From Brugia malayi (lineage: Eukaryota > Nematoda > Chromadorea > Rhabditida > Onchocercidae): a stretch of 64,000 nt of DNA. The notes under the pieces were generated by a model that made no database searches, had not been told where the DNA came from, and saw nothing but the letters and a program-made list of their open reading frames with translations. The stretch lies in NCBI RefSeq assembly GCF_000002995.4, contig NW_025062476.1:734501-798500 (forward strand), read 5' to 3'. Below, one piece after another: positions 27,530-39,790 of the stretch. The stretch's first letter is position 1. Each line of letters starts with the position of its first letter. A program made the position numbers and the translations under genes.

Positions 27530-29561
27530 AACAGGCATACAAAGTAGAAGACCTGTTGTAGCAAATACAACACATATCAGAGCTAATAAAAGTGTCCGAA
27601 ATCGTTCCACAAATGCAAATTGCTCTGCGAATGAATTGTAAATGAATGTCAAAAGTATAATCTAAAATAAATAAATAATAATTATTAATAAATATTAAAT
27701 AAATAATAATTAATAATAAATGTGATTAAATATTCGATAATATTATATTACGGTAGCATACCGTAATACTATACCACAATCGTATCTGCATTACGGTAAT
27801 ATGATGATACGGTAGTGTGGCATGGCTTATTTTGTGTATTAAGGTACGGTATAATAATATTTAAAATATTATTTAAAAGTAATAAAGTACTATAATGTAT
27901 TCTTTTATTTATGGTGCAATATATGATCTTACTTAAACTGTTTCATCACTGAGATTAATTATTTCAATTATTTTAGAATCATTAGAATACTTAAATTATT
28001 TCAGACAAGAAATACTTGAATTTTTTCAGGTTACTCAATAATTTTTGTTTTTTATCAGCAAATGATAGTAATTGTATCACATGATAATGATAATTAAATT
28101 TGTTGAAACAAAAATTTAATTACAGTATCAAATTTAAAGAATGATGAGTAAAGTAATTGGTGCTCATTACTTTATTGTGATATTTTAAAGTAAATGAACT
28201 TAATTTAAACAATTAAACCTTAACTTTTAGCATCTTTATTTTTCTTCTGCTATACTTAGTTAACAATTTAAATGTTGTTAGAATTTTAATAATTATCCAA
28301 TATTTAAAAATTTATTCATTTCTATGCAAAATTTTTGCATACATATTTTAATCAAATGTTTTTGTATAATAAACAAAAATTTTTCCTTTTGTATAACATA
28401 ACTTATTAATATTTTAGCTCATATTTTAATGTTTTTTTCTTGCAATTTCTTGACTTTATTATTGTTAGAAAATTTTATAAAAAAAAAATTTATTTTATTA
28501 AATAAATTTCAAATGAATGAATTTGTTATACAAACCATAGGCCCAATACAAGTATAAAGAAAATTGGCAGTATAATATATAATAGCCCAAATTGGTCCAC
28601 CAGTAATTGTTGCAAAACATGCCGCAGCCGTATCAAACGAAAATGTTTCATATGAAATTAATTAATTAATTAATTAAACTTATTTTAAGGCTTAATAAGT
28701 TGGAAGCAAAAAAAGAGACTCAATTTGCAAAAAGAAAAAACAAATTTCTTGATAATTTCAATTGATATTTTTGCAAATTTAAAATGCTTCATCAATTCTT
28801 TTTTTTTTTTTTTTTTTTATTCTCGAGAAGTTTATCATATAAATTAAGCAAATATATTTATAAAAAATGAGATCTAATTCTTCTACTATAAACTTTTCAT
28901 GATTAAATTTGCATAATTTGAATTATTATTTCTTACAGATAAGTATAAAACTTTCAAAAAATTTTAGAGACGATTCAATTGAATATAATTAATTTAAATT
29001 TTAAAACAAACCAGTAGCCGCATAACTATCATAAGCAGGTTGTACATTTGCTAAATGACCATTGCAACCATCCCTCAAAACGTAAAAAAATGTTGGTGGT
29101 AACTGAAATATACAAAAATTAAAATTTAATTAAAATAAATTTTTGTTTGTAAAGATTAGCTATTTAATTATTATTTTTTTAAATAAAACTTTTCTTCTAA
29201 TTAATAAGCAATCATTAATTATGTATTTTATTTCTTAAGCAAAATTATAAAATATTTTTTATCATTTCTGCATACATTCACACCTATTTAATATTTTTAT
29301 AAATTAAAAAATTTTAAAAAAAAAAAAATTAAAAAAAAAATGGAAATGCCATTTTATTAAATGTAATCTCATATAAATCATCCTCGCATATGGTAATTTT
29401 TCCAAAGATATTATCACAACATTCTCAAATGTGTCATTTCTATTTTAAAATATTATCACAACATTTTTGCTACCATTTTTTTTTTTTTAAATTGTTATCA
29501 ACATTTTCGCTTATATGAATGATTCATTTGTTCGATCTAATAATATTACAAAAATTACTTC

Positions 29562-29601
<40 letters not shown>

Positions 29602-29740
29602 ATTATTGCTATTATTATCATTATTATTATTATTATTACCATCATTATTGCTATTATTATCATTATTACTATTATTATTACTATTATTATTATTATGATT
29701 ATTATTATTATTATTAATATTATCATTATTGCTATTATTA

Positions 29741-29783
<43 letters not shown>

Positions 29784-32700
29784 CATTGTTGCTATTATTA
29801 TTATTATTACTATTATTATTGTTATTATTATTACTATTACTGATTATTATTATTATTATCAACCAAAAATTATAAATTCAAAAGTATTCGCCAAATTTTA
29901 CTATTTATTTTATAATTCAATAATTGAATAATAAAAGTCATGAAGTTCAAATTATTTGACCAATTATTAATCCTTCTAATTTTCACATTTTGTTTATTGT
30001 AAATCATCATTTGTTAACAACAATTTAAAAAAGCAATTAAAAAATGAAAAAATAAATAAGTAAATGAATTAATTAATTAATTTAAACAAATAAATTAATT
30101 CAATGAATTCTCTCTTTACGCTCATAGCAAAAAGGTGAAAATATCCAATTTATTATGCAAAATTTTATATTTTACTAATTTATTTACTAAATAATAACAC
30201 ATAGTAAAAGGAAACAAAAATGGTTTATGCATAACTAATTGAGCCGCAAGAAGCGCTAAAGTATTCATTGGCATATTCCCAGTTTGTATACGACTTGATG
30301 CAAATATTAAAATTCCCGTAAAAGCTGATGAATAATCCATTAAAGCAATTGTTGTACGAAAGAAGCCCTAAAAATAATTTTAAAAACAAAGAAATTACAT
30401 TTTATTAAATTCAGTTTTTTCCTTTTTTTTTTCTTTTTTAAATTAATTCTAAACTTTTTTTTTCTTTCATTTTTTTCTAATAAAAGAAAATTAAAATATG
30501 CATTTTTTATATTTAGTAAAAAAAATTAAAATATGCATTCCATATAAATTAATTATGACAGGAATTTATAATTGCATTATTTTATCATTAAATGTATGAA
30601 AATAATAATGAAAATAAAAAATGGAAATGAAAAAATTGCTAAATTTAAAATGATTAATCAATTATATCAAATAATTACTTAAATTTCACTAAATGTTAAT
30701 TTATGAATTAAATTTTATTGCAAATGAATGATGAGTTTAATTTTCACTCACAAAGCTGAAATGTTTGTTTTATCATTAAGTTAATCAGTTAATTAGTCAA
30801 TTAATTAAGCCTACCAATTAATAGATAAACAATGAGTGAAATTTTATGCAAAAAAAAAAGGAAACTATTAAATTAAATTTGAAAATTTAAATTTAATTCG
30901 TTTTTTTTTTTTTTTTTGTTTATTGAGTATTCAATAAAGTATTTTGTTAAATTTTTTAATGTTAATCTAAACATTTCATTTCTTTTTGTTCTAAAGCTTA
31001 ATTATATTTCTCGAACAAAAAAAGGATTGAAAATTTTCAATGAATTAGTAAAAAAAATTTAATTCTTATTTTCGATCAGAATTAATGATAATTACAATAA
31101 AGATTTATTTGAAAATAGTTTTTCACTACACTAAAAATTGGGTGATTTTTTTTTTTTTAAAAAAAAATTTTTCCTTGATAATTTGAAATGATATTTCTTT
31201 ATTTTACTTTCTTTTTTTTCTGCTATTTATTTATTTTTTTGAACAAAAGTATTATTAATTACAAAAATGAGAGCTTTAAAAATAACTTCGAAATTTTCAA
31301 AATGTTAGAAAGAGTTTTTTGTTTTTTTTTTTCTTGAAATATATTCAATAAAGCAAAACAAAAAAAAAAAAAAAAAAAAAATTTTACAAAAATATTGAAA
31401 TGATTAAAATAGAAAGAAATTTAAATTTCAGAAAAATATTGAAATGTGCAAAATAAGAAAAAATAAATAAATAAAAATTTGAATACTTACATGAATTTCA
31501 GAAAAATACTGAAATGGATATTTTTCGATATTTTCCGGTGCAATTTCACGTTCATTACTTTTACTAAATGAAAAACCAAATATTGTAAGACCGGAAATTA
31601 AAATCGTACATAGAGCTAATGGTAGTAGTAAACAAAATCGTGCAAGAAACCATCCTGGATTAGTACCATACCTTCAAAAATAAAAATAAATAAATAAATA
31701 AAAATGAAAAAACCAACAAAAAAAAAATGATAAATTTCTGAATCATAAAATTTTTCTTTTTTTCTCTTTTTTTTTTTCCTGCTATTGTTGAAAAATATTA
31801 AAAATTTTTTTCTATAAACATTTTTCTTTAAAATTCTAAATTTAAATTTTAAAGCTAAAAAAATTTTTAATATATAGCATACTTTTTTACAATTAAAAAT
31901 AATATTAGCCAAATTAAAATATGTGCAAAGCTAAGTGAGAAAACTGGAAATTCAATTGAAAATTTTCTCATAACATTTGGATCTTCAAAGTACCATTCAT
32001 TTGGTACCCAACTGGATAAATTTGTATAATGTGGTAATTGTCGAATTCCATATCTAAAAAAAAAAAAATGCATATGATTAATAATTATTTTATTTTATTT
32101 TTTTGATATGCTTATTTTCATCATTTATCGATTTTATCATAATAATCAATTAATTAATTAATTGATTTATTTATTTATTTTATTCATTTAATTTGATTTA
32201 CTTATTTATTCAATTATTTTATTAATTTTCCATTCATTTCAATTGAATTTAATTTATTTCTTCGTCAATTAATCAATTTATTCATTTATTAAGTTGCATT
32301 CATTTTAGTTGAATTAAATAAGCAATAATAATCTGTTTTACTTTTTTTTTTTTCTTTTAATAATTTTAATTCAAATAAAGCAAATAAACGTTTTTTTTTT
32401 CCTTTTTTTTTTTGATGAAGTAAGAAACCTATAATAAATTTAAAAAAAAACCTATAATAAATTTTAAAAAAAATCTATAATAAATTTAAAAAAACCCATA
32501 ATAAATTTTTAAGCAGAAATCTATAAATTTTAAATTTTAAAAAAACCTATAATAAATTTAAGCAGAAACTTATAATAAATTAAAAAAAAAGACCTATAAC
32601 AAATTTAAAAAGAAAAAAACCTATAATAAATTTAATATAAATAAATATAAAAATTAAAAAGTTAGCATTCTTTTTTTAAAAATAAATAAATAAACAACTA

Positions 32701-35700
32701 AATTGCAAACTTGTTAAATTGTTGTGCTGGCCAATTATTATCTGGCTGATGTGTTGTTTTACTATGTGAAATATTAATTCGTAATAAATTCACACATAAA
32801 TGATCGTTGTAACTATGATCACAATCAATTGCCCAATCCAAACGTTTACGTATCGATGCAAAAATATAAATGAAATTTTGAGCAGCTGTTAATGATCGAA
32901 TGAATAATCGTTCACCAGCTAACCAGGTAAGTGCCCAACCGATACCTTTAATTAATGATGGTAATTAATTAGTAAAAGGAGCAAAAAATAAGTAAAATGA
33001 TATATATATAAATGGTAATTAAATTTTTTAAAACTTATTTTGAAAAATTAATTTTAATTAATGATGATAATTAATTAGTAAAAGGAGCAAAAGAAAAATA
33101 AATGAAAGATGACATCTATAATGTATTAAATTTTTTAAAACTAACTTATTTTGAAAAATTAATTTTAATTAATGATGATAATTAATTAGTAAAAGGAGCA
33201 AAAGAAAAATAAATGAAAAAAGATATCTATAATGATTAAATTTTTTAAAACTAACATATTTTGAAAAATTAATTTCCTAACATATATATTTATTTAATTA
33301 ATTCATTTCTTTATTTAGTGCTGAAAAGATAAAAGGAATAAAATTAATTAATTGGTGAGAATTTCAAAAAAAGAAAAAAAAAATTTCCTAGCATATATGT
33401 TTATTTATTTATTTGATTAACATTACAAAATACTGAAAAGATAAAAGAAATGAAATTAATTAATTAGTGAAAATTTCCAAAAATAAACTGGCACATATAT
33501 TTATTTATTTGCTTATTCATTTATTAATTTTATAAAATGCTGAAAAAGATAAAAGAAATCAATTAATTAAATAATGCTTATTTAATTATTTTTTTTAAAT
33601 AATTATTTTCAAAATTCTACCTGCTTTATTTTTATTTTTTTTACTACTAATTGTGATAATTAATTAGGATAGAAGAGAAGGATGGTGATGATGATGATGA
33701 AGAATTACATAATTAATTAATAATTTTAATAGTTTCTTTTTACTTTTAAAATTAAAATTATATAATTAATAATTGTTTTTTTTTTGTTTCACTTTTAAAA
33801 TTAAAATTATATAATTTAATAATAAACTGTATTGTAATTAAATTTGCTATTATTTATTCAGTATCTTTTCACATTAACTTATTTTTACACAAATATCAAA
33901 TTTGTCATGAAAATTCCATTATTATTTTTTGTTTGAAATTACTTAATTGTGTAATATTATTTTTAAAATTCCTATTAAAATTTTTATATATTTTTAAAAC
34001 ATTTAAGTATTAAATGTGTAATATTATTTTTAAAATTTTTATATATTTCTAAAACATTTAAGTATTAAATGTGTAATATTATTTTTAAAATTCTTATATA
34101 TTTTTAAAACATTTAAGTATTAAATGTGAATACTTAAATGCATTTCTATGTATTATAATTAAATAATTATTTAAATATATAAATAAATAAATTACAATTA
34201 TTGCTGTTACGATTATTTCAGTTTATTTTTATTATTTCATTCAATATGTCATTAATAAGTAAGTAAGTAATCATAGTATTTTAATTAATTTATGTTAAAA
34301 AATTACGATTATTAATTTTAACAAATTTTTTTTTTCCACAATTTTTTTCCTTCTTTCTTTCTTTCCAATTCGTTATATTAATAAATAAATGAAAAGAGAA
34401 AAAAAAATGAAGAAAAAAAAAGAGAAATTAAATCAAATATAATTTAAATAAAAAATGGAAATGAAATATATTTAAGTTTTTTTTTTTTGATAATTATTAG
34501 AGAAAAAAAAAATATTGCAAATATAATTAATTTTTTTTTTCTTTTTTGATAATAAATATTACTTTTTTTTTTTCTTTAAACATTAAATTTTCATTTTTTT
34601 TTTTTTCATTTTTATTTCATTACAAACATTTCTAAACTTTAACTTTTGATTTCTTTTATTACAGAATTTTTAACTTTTTTTGATTCATTTCTTTCTTTCT
34701 TTTTTTTTTTTTTTATTTCGAAACAAAATTTAATCTGTAATTAAAAAAAAAATTTTCATTTCATTTCTTTTTAAAAAAAAAAAAAATTCTTTTCCTTCTA
34801 TGTACATTCATTATTTTATCATTTTTCATTTCACATTCTATCTTTAAAATTTTTGTTTTTAAATTATCCAAAAAATTTTGCTTAATTTTATTCTCTCATT
34901 TTTCTTTCCTTTCTTTTTTGTTTTATTCATTCGTTTTCTTTCCCTTTTCATTTTAAATTTCATTATTTTTATTTTAATGAACACTCTCTCTCTCTCTCTC
35001 TCTTTCCTTTTTCTTTTTTACTTATTTAAGAAAAAATTTTACTGAAAATTTAAAAGTTAAACTATACGGAAATTGCAAATGATACTTAATTAATTAAATA
35101 ATTATAAAATAATAGGAAATTAAAAAAAAGAAAGATTTAAGTAATTATAAAAATTAATTTACTTTAATGGCTCCTATTTTTATTTTTTGTTTCTTTTCTT
35201 TTCTTTTTTTTTGAATAATTATTTAAATTATAAAAGAATAGAAAGACCAGCCTTGTTTTTTTTTTGTATTTGTTTATTTATTTTTTTGTTTATCAAATTT
35301 TATCACTAAAATTTTAACACTTTATTATTTGATATAAATTTCAATAATTATTTTTCTAATGAATATTTCCTCCTTTTTTTGTTTTAAGTAATAAAACAAT
35401 TAATTTTGCTATTATAGAATGGTTGAATTTAAAAAAAAAAAAAAATAATTTAAAAGGAAAGTTTTACTTTGTCATTTTCTTTTTTTAAAAACTTAAATTT
35501 ACTCATAAAATCATCGATTGAAATGTAAAAAAGCAAAATTGAATTGATAAAATTATAAAAGAGCAAAAAATTATTATTATTATTATTATTGATGAAAAGA
35601 GAAAGAAATGAAGAAGAAATGTTGATTAAATTAAAAAGAGAAAGGGAGAGAAAAAGAAAAAAAAAGAAAAGAAAAATGAGAAATTGGAATGAATGATAAA

Positions 35701-36258
35701 AAAAAGAGAAAAATAAAATGAAAAAATAGTATTAAAACCATCTAATCCATTCAGTGATGTTAAAAAAAAGAAAAATTGTAATTAATTTAATTTCCTTTAT
35801 ATATTTCCTATGTGAGAAGAAAAAAAAAAGCAAAATTATTAATTTCAAAATAAGAGAAAAAGATGAAAACAAAGAGAAAGAGAGAGAGAGAGAGAAAAAA
35901 AAAAAAAAAGAAAACGATAAATATAATTATAACTAATTTATATCAGAAACTTTAATAAGTATATTGTATTAACTTATCATTTAGAAAAAGTAAAAATGAA
36001 AACCAAACTAATTTATTAATTATTTTTAAGTATTAAATTACCGGATGCAATTGGTGCAATACGAGCAAATGTTAGCACAGGTCCAGCACCCGAAACATGG
36101 CCTAAATTGATAAGTAAATTTGCTGCTGGTAAGGTAAATAGGACAAATATTAATGGCCAAGTAATCAATGATTGTGATAACAATTGCGCATATGGCGCAC
36201 CAGCTAATGTTGCAATACTATATGCATCAATTGCATCAGTTGACATGTATAATGTCAT
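23394..36258 (-). CDS. Divergent SLC6 (sodium:neurotransmitter symporter)-like protein with extra C-terminal membrane domain
   Basis: Exons, 5' to 3': 36042-36258 (N-terminal edge uncertain), 32711-32945, 31883-32053, 31491-31671, 30236-30367, 29012-29102, 28536-28651, 27533-27661, 26961-27051, 26352-26488, 26028-26225, 25448-25507, 24956-25092, 24148-24303, 23394-23706; about 787 residues. SLC6 landmarks: a TM2/loop/TM3 block NLGHVSGAGPV, then FARIAPIASGIGWALTW; LDWAIDCDHSYNDHLCVN after TM3; Y-S-S-A-F-T-G-I-L-I-F in TM6; GGPIWAIIYY and IYNSFAEQFAFVERFR around TM8/9; GWYNLDNDVRIM after TM10; and the usual P-W-G after TM12. The TM1 G-N-x-W-R-F-P motif and the TM8 D-S-Q-F motif, both linked to Na+/Cl- coupling in the family, are not present, so transport may be altered or lost (inference). 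After the 12-helix core come four more hydrophobic segments and an acidic tail (D-N-D-A-D-H-D-D-D). The acceptor of exon 28536-28651 is non-canonical. The true first exon may be upstream. Confidence 0.72.
24490..24915. repeat. Tandem array, unit about 62 bp, 7 copies
   Basis: Each unit has 'aagaaaaaaactatactatt' followed by 'ctttataataataacaatga' and an (AAT)n stretch of varying length. It lies in an intron of the SLC6-like gene (24304-24955). Confidence 0.9.
27472..27527. repeat. (AAT)n microsatellite beside a donor site
   Basis: About 18 AAT units lie immediately beyond the donor of SLC6-like exon 27533-27661 on the minus strand, starting roughly 5 bp into the intron. Confidence 0.9.
27746..27768. 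repeat. Perfect hairpin, 10-bp arms, 3-nt loop
   Basis: TATTACGGTA-gca-TACCGTAATA. Further ACGGTA words follow at about 27794, 27813 and 27844. It is a small GC-richer island inside an AT-rich intron of the SLC6-like gene, possibly a remnant of a small inverted-repeat element. Confidence 0.7.
28652..28653 (-). other. Non-canonical splice acceptor (AT where AG is expected)
   Basis: On the minus strand the conserved exon block G-AT-GAA-ACA-TTT-TCG is preceded by TTTCAT instead of TTTCAG. The nearest AG upstream (28679-28680) would put an in-frame TAA before the conserved block, and there is no AG inside the first part of the exon. The reading phase fits exactly if the intron ends at this AT. 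Confidence 0.6.
29560..29856. repeat. Long imperfect (ATT)n tract
   Basis: About 300 bp of ATT units are interrupted by regular ACC, GCT, ATC and ACT units. It is intronic in the SLC6-like gene. Its open frames in all phases (poly-Ile, poly-Asn) are artefacts of the repeat. Confidence 0.95.
32420..32640. repeat. Degenerate repeat of 'cctataataaatttaaaaaa'
   Basis: Eight or so copies of a 20-30 bp unit lie downstream of SLC6-like exon 32711-32945 in the intron. Confidence 0.75.
32946..33275. repeat. Tandem array, unit about 110 bp, 3 copies, abutting an acceptor
   Basis: Copies begin near 32948, 33056 and 33166. Each holds 'taattagtaaaaggagcaaa', a short AT stretch, and 'ttttgaaaaattaatttt'. 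The first copy runs right up to the acceptor of SLC6-like exon 32711-32945, so the last intron bases belong to the repeat. Confidence 0.8.
33985..34140. repeat. Tandem array, unit about 57 bp, 3 copies
   Basis: The unit includes 'aagtattaaatgtgtaatat' and 'tatatttttaaaacattt'. It is intronic in the SLC6-like gene. Confidence 0.8.
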
Positions 36259-36376
36259 AATAATAATAATAATAATGGTGACAAGTAGTTGTAGTAGTAG
36301 TAGTAATAGTAGTAATAATAGTAATAATAATAGTAATAATAGTAAGAAAATCAGTAATAATCGTTATTTATCGTGA
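36250..36376. repeat. Trinucleotide tracts (TAA)n / (AGT)n upstream of the SLC6-like exon
   Basis: ATA and AGT units begin at the possible ATG (36258) of the SLC6-like gene and continue upstream. They blur where the first exon begins. Confidence 0.8.
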
Positions 36377-38755
36377 TTATTTGCTTATGAATGATTGATT
36401 AGGTTTGCTTATGAATAATAATCAGAACAAATAGTAATAATAGCAATATTTAAACGATTCAATTTTCCAAATAAATGCTTTCCTGTTAGACATTCAGAAA
36501 TTGAAATACGATTTTGAATAGACGTAAAGAGCAGTAGGAATTAATCCAAAATTGATAATATATCATTAATATTTTAATGGAGAAAAAAAAATTTTATTTT
36601 TTTTTTTTAAAAATGCTATTTAAAAATTGTTGTTAGCGGATTGTAATAATAGTAGTAATAATAATAATTAGTTGCTATTAACCTGAAATCGATGTAATTT
36701 GTATAATTATTCAATTTAATAATTAATAAATTAATAATCGATGAATAAATACACAATAAAAAAGTAAATGAAATAAATAAATTAATGAATTAATAATTAA
36801 TAAACACATACATAACAAAAAAGTAAATAAAATAAATTAATAAACAAATACGCAATAATAAAGTAAATAAAATAAATTAATTAAGTAATAATTAATGAAT
36901 AAATACATAATAAAAAAATAAATAAAACAAATGAATTAATAATTAATGAACAAATACACAGTAAAAAAGTAAATAAAATAAATTAATTAGTTAATAATTA
37001 ATAAATAAGTACATAATAAACAAAACAAAATAAATAAAAATACATGTTGAAGAAAAAAAAAAATTATAAAATTTGATAAGAATTTCTTCAAAAGATTCAA
37101 AAATTTATATAATATTGATAATTGTACAAAACAAACTAATAAATACTTTTATTTAATCATAAATATATTGATTATAATTACCATAGCAACGGTAATACTA
37201 ATAAAAATGTTCGATTCAACAACAACAAAAAAAAAAAAAGAAAAAATGACAGAAATTAATAACTAATAAAATAAATAATTTTGATTGAAATAATCAAATT
37301 TCAAAAAAAAAAAAAATTTTTTTTCTTTGATTAGTTTAAAAAAAAAAAAGAAAAAAATAATAAGAAGAATTTGATTATTTTATTGCTAAAATAAAATTTT
37401 AAATTTAAATCTAAAAAAAAAAAAAAAAAATACATTTTAAAAGAAAATATTTTTTTTTCCTTTTGCAGAAAAAAATTAGAGAATGCATTTGGAAAGAAAA
37501 TGAATAAATAAAAATAACGCTGATTCAATCATTCGTTTTACTTTTTTTTTAATCTTTTTTTTATCTGAAATAATAGATAATTCGATTTTGAATTAATTTA
37601 ATTAAAATTTATTAGAATTGTTATTTTTATATGTTTAATGTATATATTTCGTATTAATTAATTAATTTATCATCGCTAATACTATTATAAATATATTTGT
37701 TTATTGCTAGTAACAAAAATAATTTTTATACTTAAATTTAATATATAAATTTTGCCAAATTAGTCTATCAAAATACCATGGTAATCATTATTATCGTAAT
37801 GATTATTATCATTATTATCATAAATAATCATTATATTCTTATAAATAAATTTAGCATATAGTGATATTATCATGATAATGATTATCATCATCAAAAAATT
37901 ATCATTGCTATCACTAATAAAAATATTCTTCATAACAATTCTAATCATTTTTAATGCAAAAATCATTTATCATCATCATATTTATTATATTTTAAAATAG
38001 TAATTATTGTTTGTCATTTTTATAACTATAAATTAAAATATTTAATTGGAAATGATAATTATCATCATTAATATTACTAATAAACAACGATAAATTATTT
38101 TTCTTATTATCATTTATCATTTTTCTATTATTTTTCTCCTCTTTTTTTATCTTCAATTAAATTAATTATTTTTCTATTAAATTTTCTTTTTTTTTACTAA
38201 ACTAAAATTTTTGTCAAATATTTAATTTCAAAATAACATTTCTCTCTTTTTTTCTTCTTTTTAATAAAATATATTAGATATATCGATGAAAAATTAATCA
38301 AAATGACGTTTTAATACAATTTTCATATTTAATATTTTCATGTATAGTTAATGATATTCAAAATAAAATTGTTTAAATTAAATTAAATTAAATTAAAAAG
38401 GATTGCTTCTGCAAATTATCTTTTGTTATCATTTCGCACTTAGCCAGCAATAATCAATAAATCAATAATCACTCAATCATTATTTATCAGTTCACATTTT
38501 AACAAAATCGAAACTAATCAATGATTATTTTTGTTATCATTTCAATCAAACAATTCAATCACTTTTCTTAGAAGCGATAAAATTGTTTAATTTTTTTGAA
38601 AAGTATTCATTTACAAATTAAAATAGAATAATTATTAATAGTACTGTTTAATTTTTTGCATTTACTACTGCTAATATAAAGTTACAATATATTTAGGTAT
38701 GTCATATTTATTTATTTATTAATTTTGTTATGCTAATTATTAATTACAATAAATC
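36259..38755. other. Gene-poor AT-rich region with a 55-60 bp repeat field
   Basis: No coding block was recognised. Positions 36715-37030 hold about five copies of a 55-60 bp unit rich in 'acataataaaaaagtaaata'. The rest is poly-A, poly-T and short ATT/ATC words. Confidence 0.6.
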
Positions 38756-38756
38756 T

Positions 38757-39122
38757 AATTAATAATAAAGAATAATCATCATACTGATAATGATCATAAT
38801 GATAAGAGTAAAATTAATAATTAATAATAAAGAATAATCATCATACTGATAATGGTCATAATGATAAGAGTAAAAATTAATAATTAATAATAAAGAATAA
38901 TCATCATACTGATAATGATCATAATGATAAGAGTAAAAATTAATAATAAAGAATAATCATCATACTGATAATGGTCATAATGATAAGAGTAAAATTAATA
39001 ATTAATAATAAAGAATAATCATCATACTGATAATGATCATAATGATAAGAGTAAAAATTAATAATTAATAATAAAGAATAATCATCATACTGATAATGAT
39101 CATAATGATAAGAGTAAAAATT
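38757..39122. repeat. Tandem array, unit about 60 bp, 6 copies, two alternating variants
   Basis: Each unit contains 'catcatactgataatg' and 'tcataatgataagagtaaaa'. Copies 1, 3, 5 and 6 have TGATCAT; copies 2 and 4 have TGGTCAT, which suggests growth as dimers. Confidence 0.9.
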
Positions 39123-39215
39123 AAAATGTTAACAATTATCAGTGAAAATTAGAAAATATCGTTAACAAAATTACAGGTAAAGAAAAAAAAAAAAAAAAAA
39201 ATGATGCACTTGTCA

Positions 39216-39339
39216 CATTAACCGCTGTAAACAACAATGATAGCGATGATGTGACAACAAAATAGCAGCTATAAGTGGAGAGGATGACAGGTTGACACAG
39301 TGCTGATGACTCATCCATGTCTGTGTGTGCACAACCCAT
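39216..39339 (-). CDS. Possible upstream (first) exon, hydrophobic, uncertain
   Basis: A GC-richer island in an otherwise AT-extreme stretch encodes MGCAHTDMDESSALCQ followed by a hydrophobic segment (V-I-L-S-T-Y-S-C-Y-F-V-V-T-S-S-L-S-L-L) on the minus strand, with possible GT donors at the end. It lies 3 kb upstream of the SLC6-like exon 36042-36258 in the same direction and could supply the missing TM1. I could not find a phase-compatible canonical join, so it may instead be a separate gene fragment or regulatory DNA. Confidence 0.3.
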
Positions 39340-39579
39340 CTTACATTACAAACAATCATTACTTACTCTCCAATTTAACATTTTTAAATTAACTTTTTAA
39401 AAATTAATTTAAAACAAATATTGAAGTATTATTTGTTGATTTCCTCTTTAATTCTTAATTTTTTAATTTTTTTTTTTATGTATAATAGAATAATTTGTTA
39501 TGCTGCAGTCAATTATATTTGTAATTTGTAATATTTGTAATTTACATTTCAATTGAATTAATTTAATTAACTGAAAAAA

Positions 39580-39790
39580 TTTTGAACTACACAACTAGAA
39601 CTAGAATTTAGAATGAGCTAGAATAGAAATTTGAACTATACAACTAGAACTAGAATTTAGAATGAGCTAGAATAGAAATTTGAACTATACAACTAGAACT
39701 AGAATTAAAATTTCATCTGTCAACCAGAAATAGAATTTAGAATAAACTAAAATTGAAATTTGAACTATCCAACTAGAATTAGAAATAAAA
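39580..39790. repeat. Tandem array, unit about 49 bp, 4 copies
   Basis: The unit begins 'tttgaactatacaactagaa' and continues with 'gaatttagaatgagctagaa'. The later copies are more divergent. Confidence 0.85.

Noticed and set aside
29511..29931. Long poly-Ile and poly-Asn reading frames on both strands
   Set aside because: They come from an (ATT)n repeat that is open in every phase.
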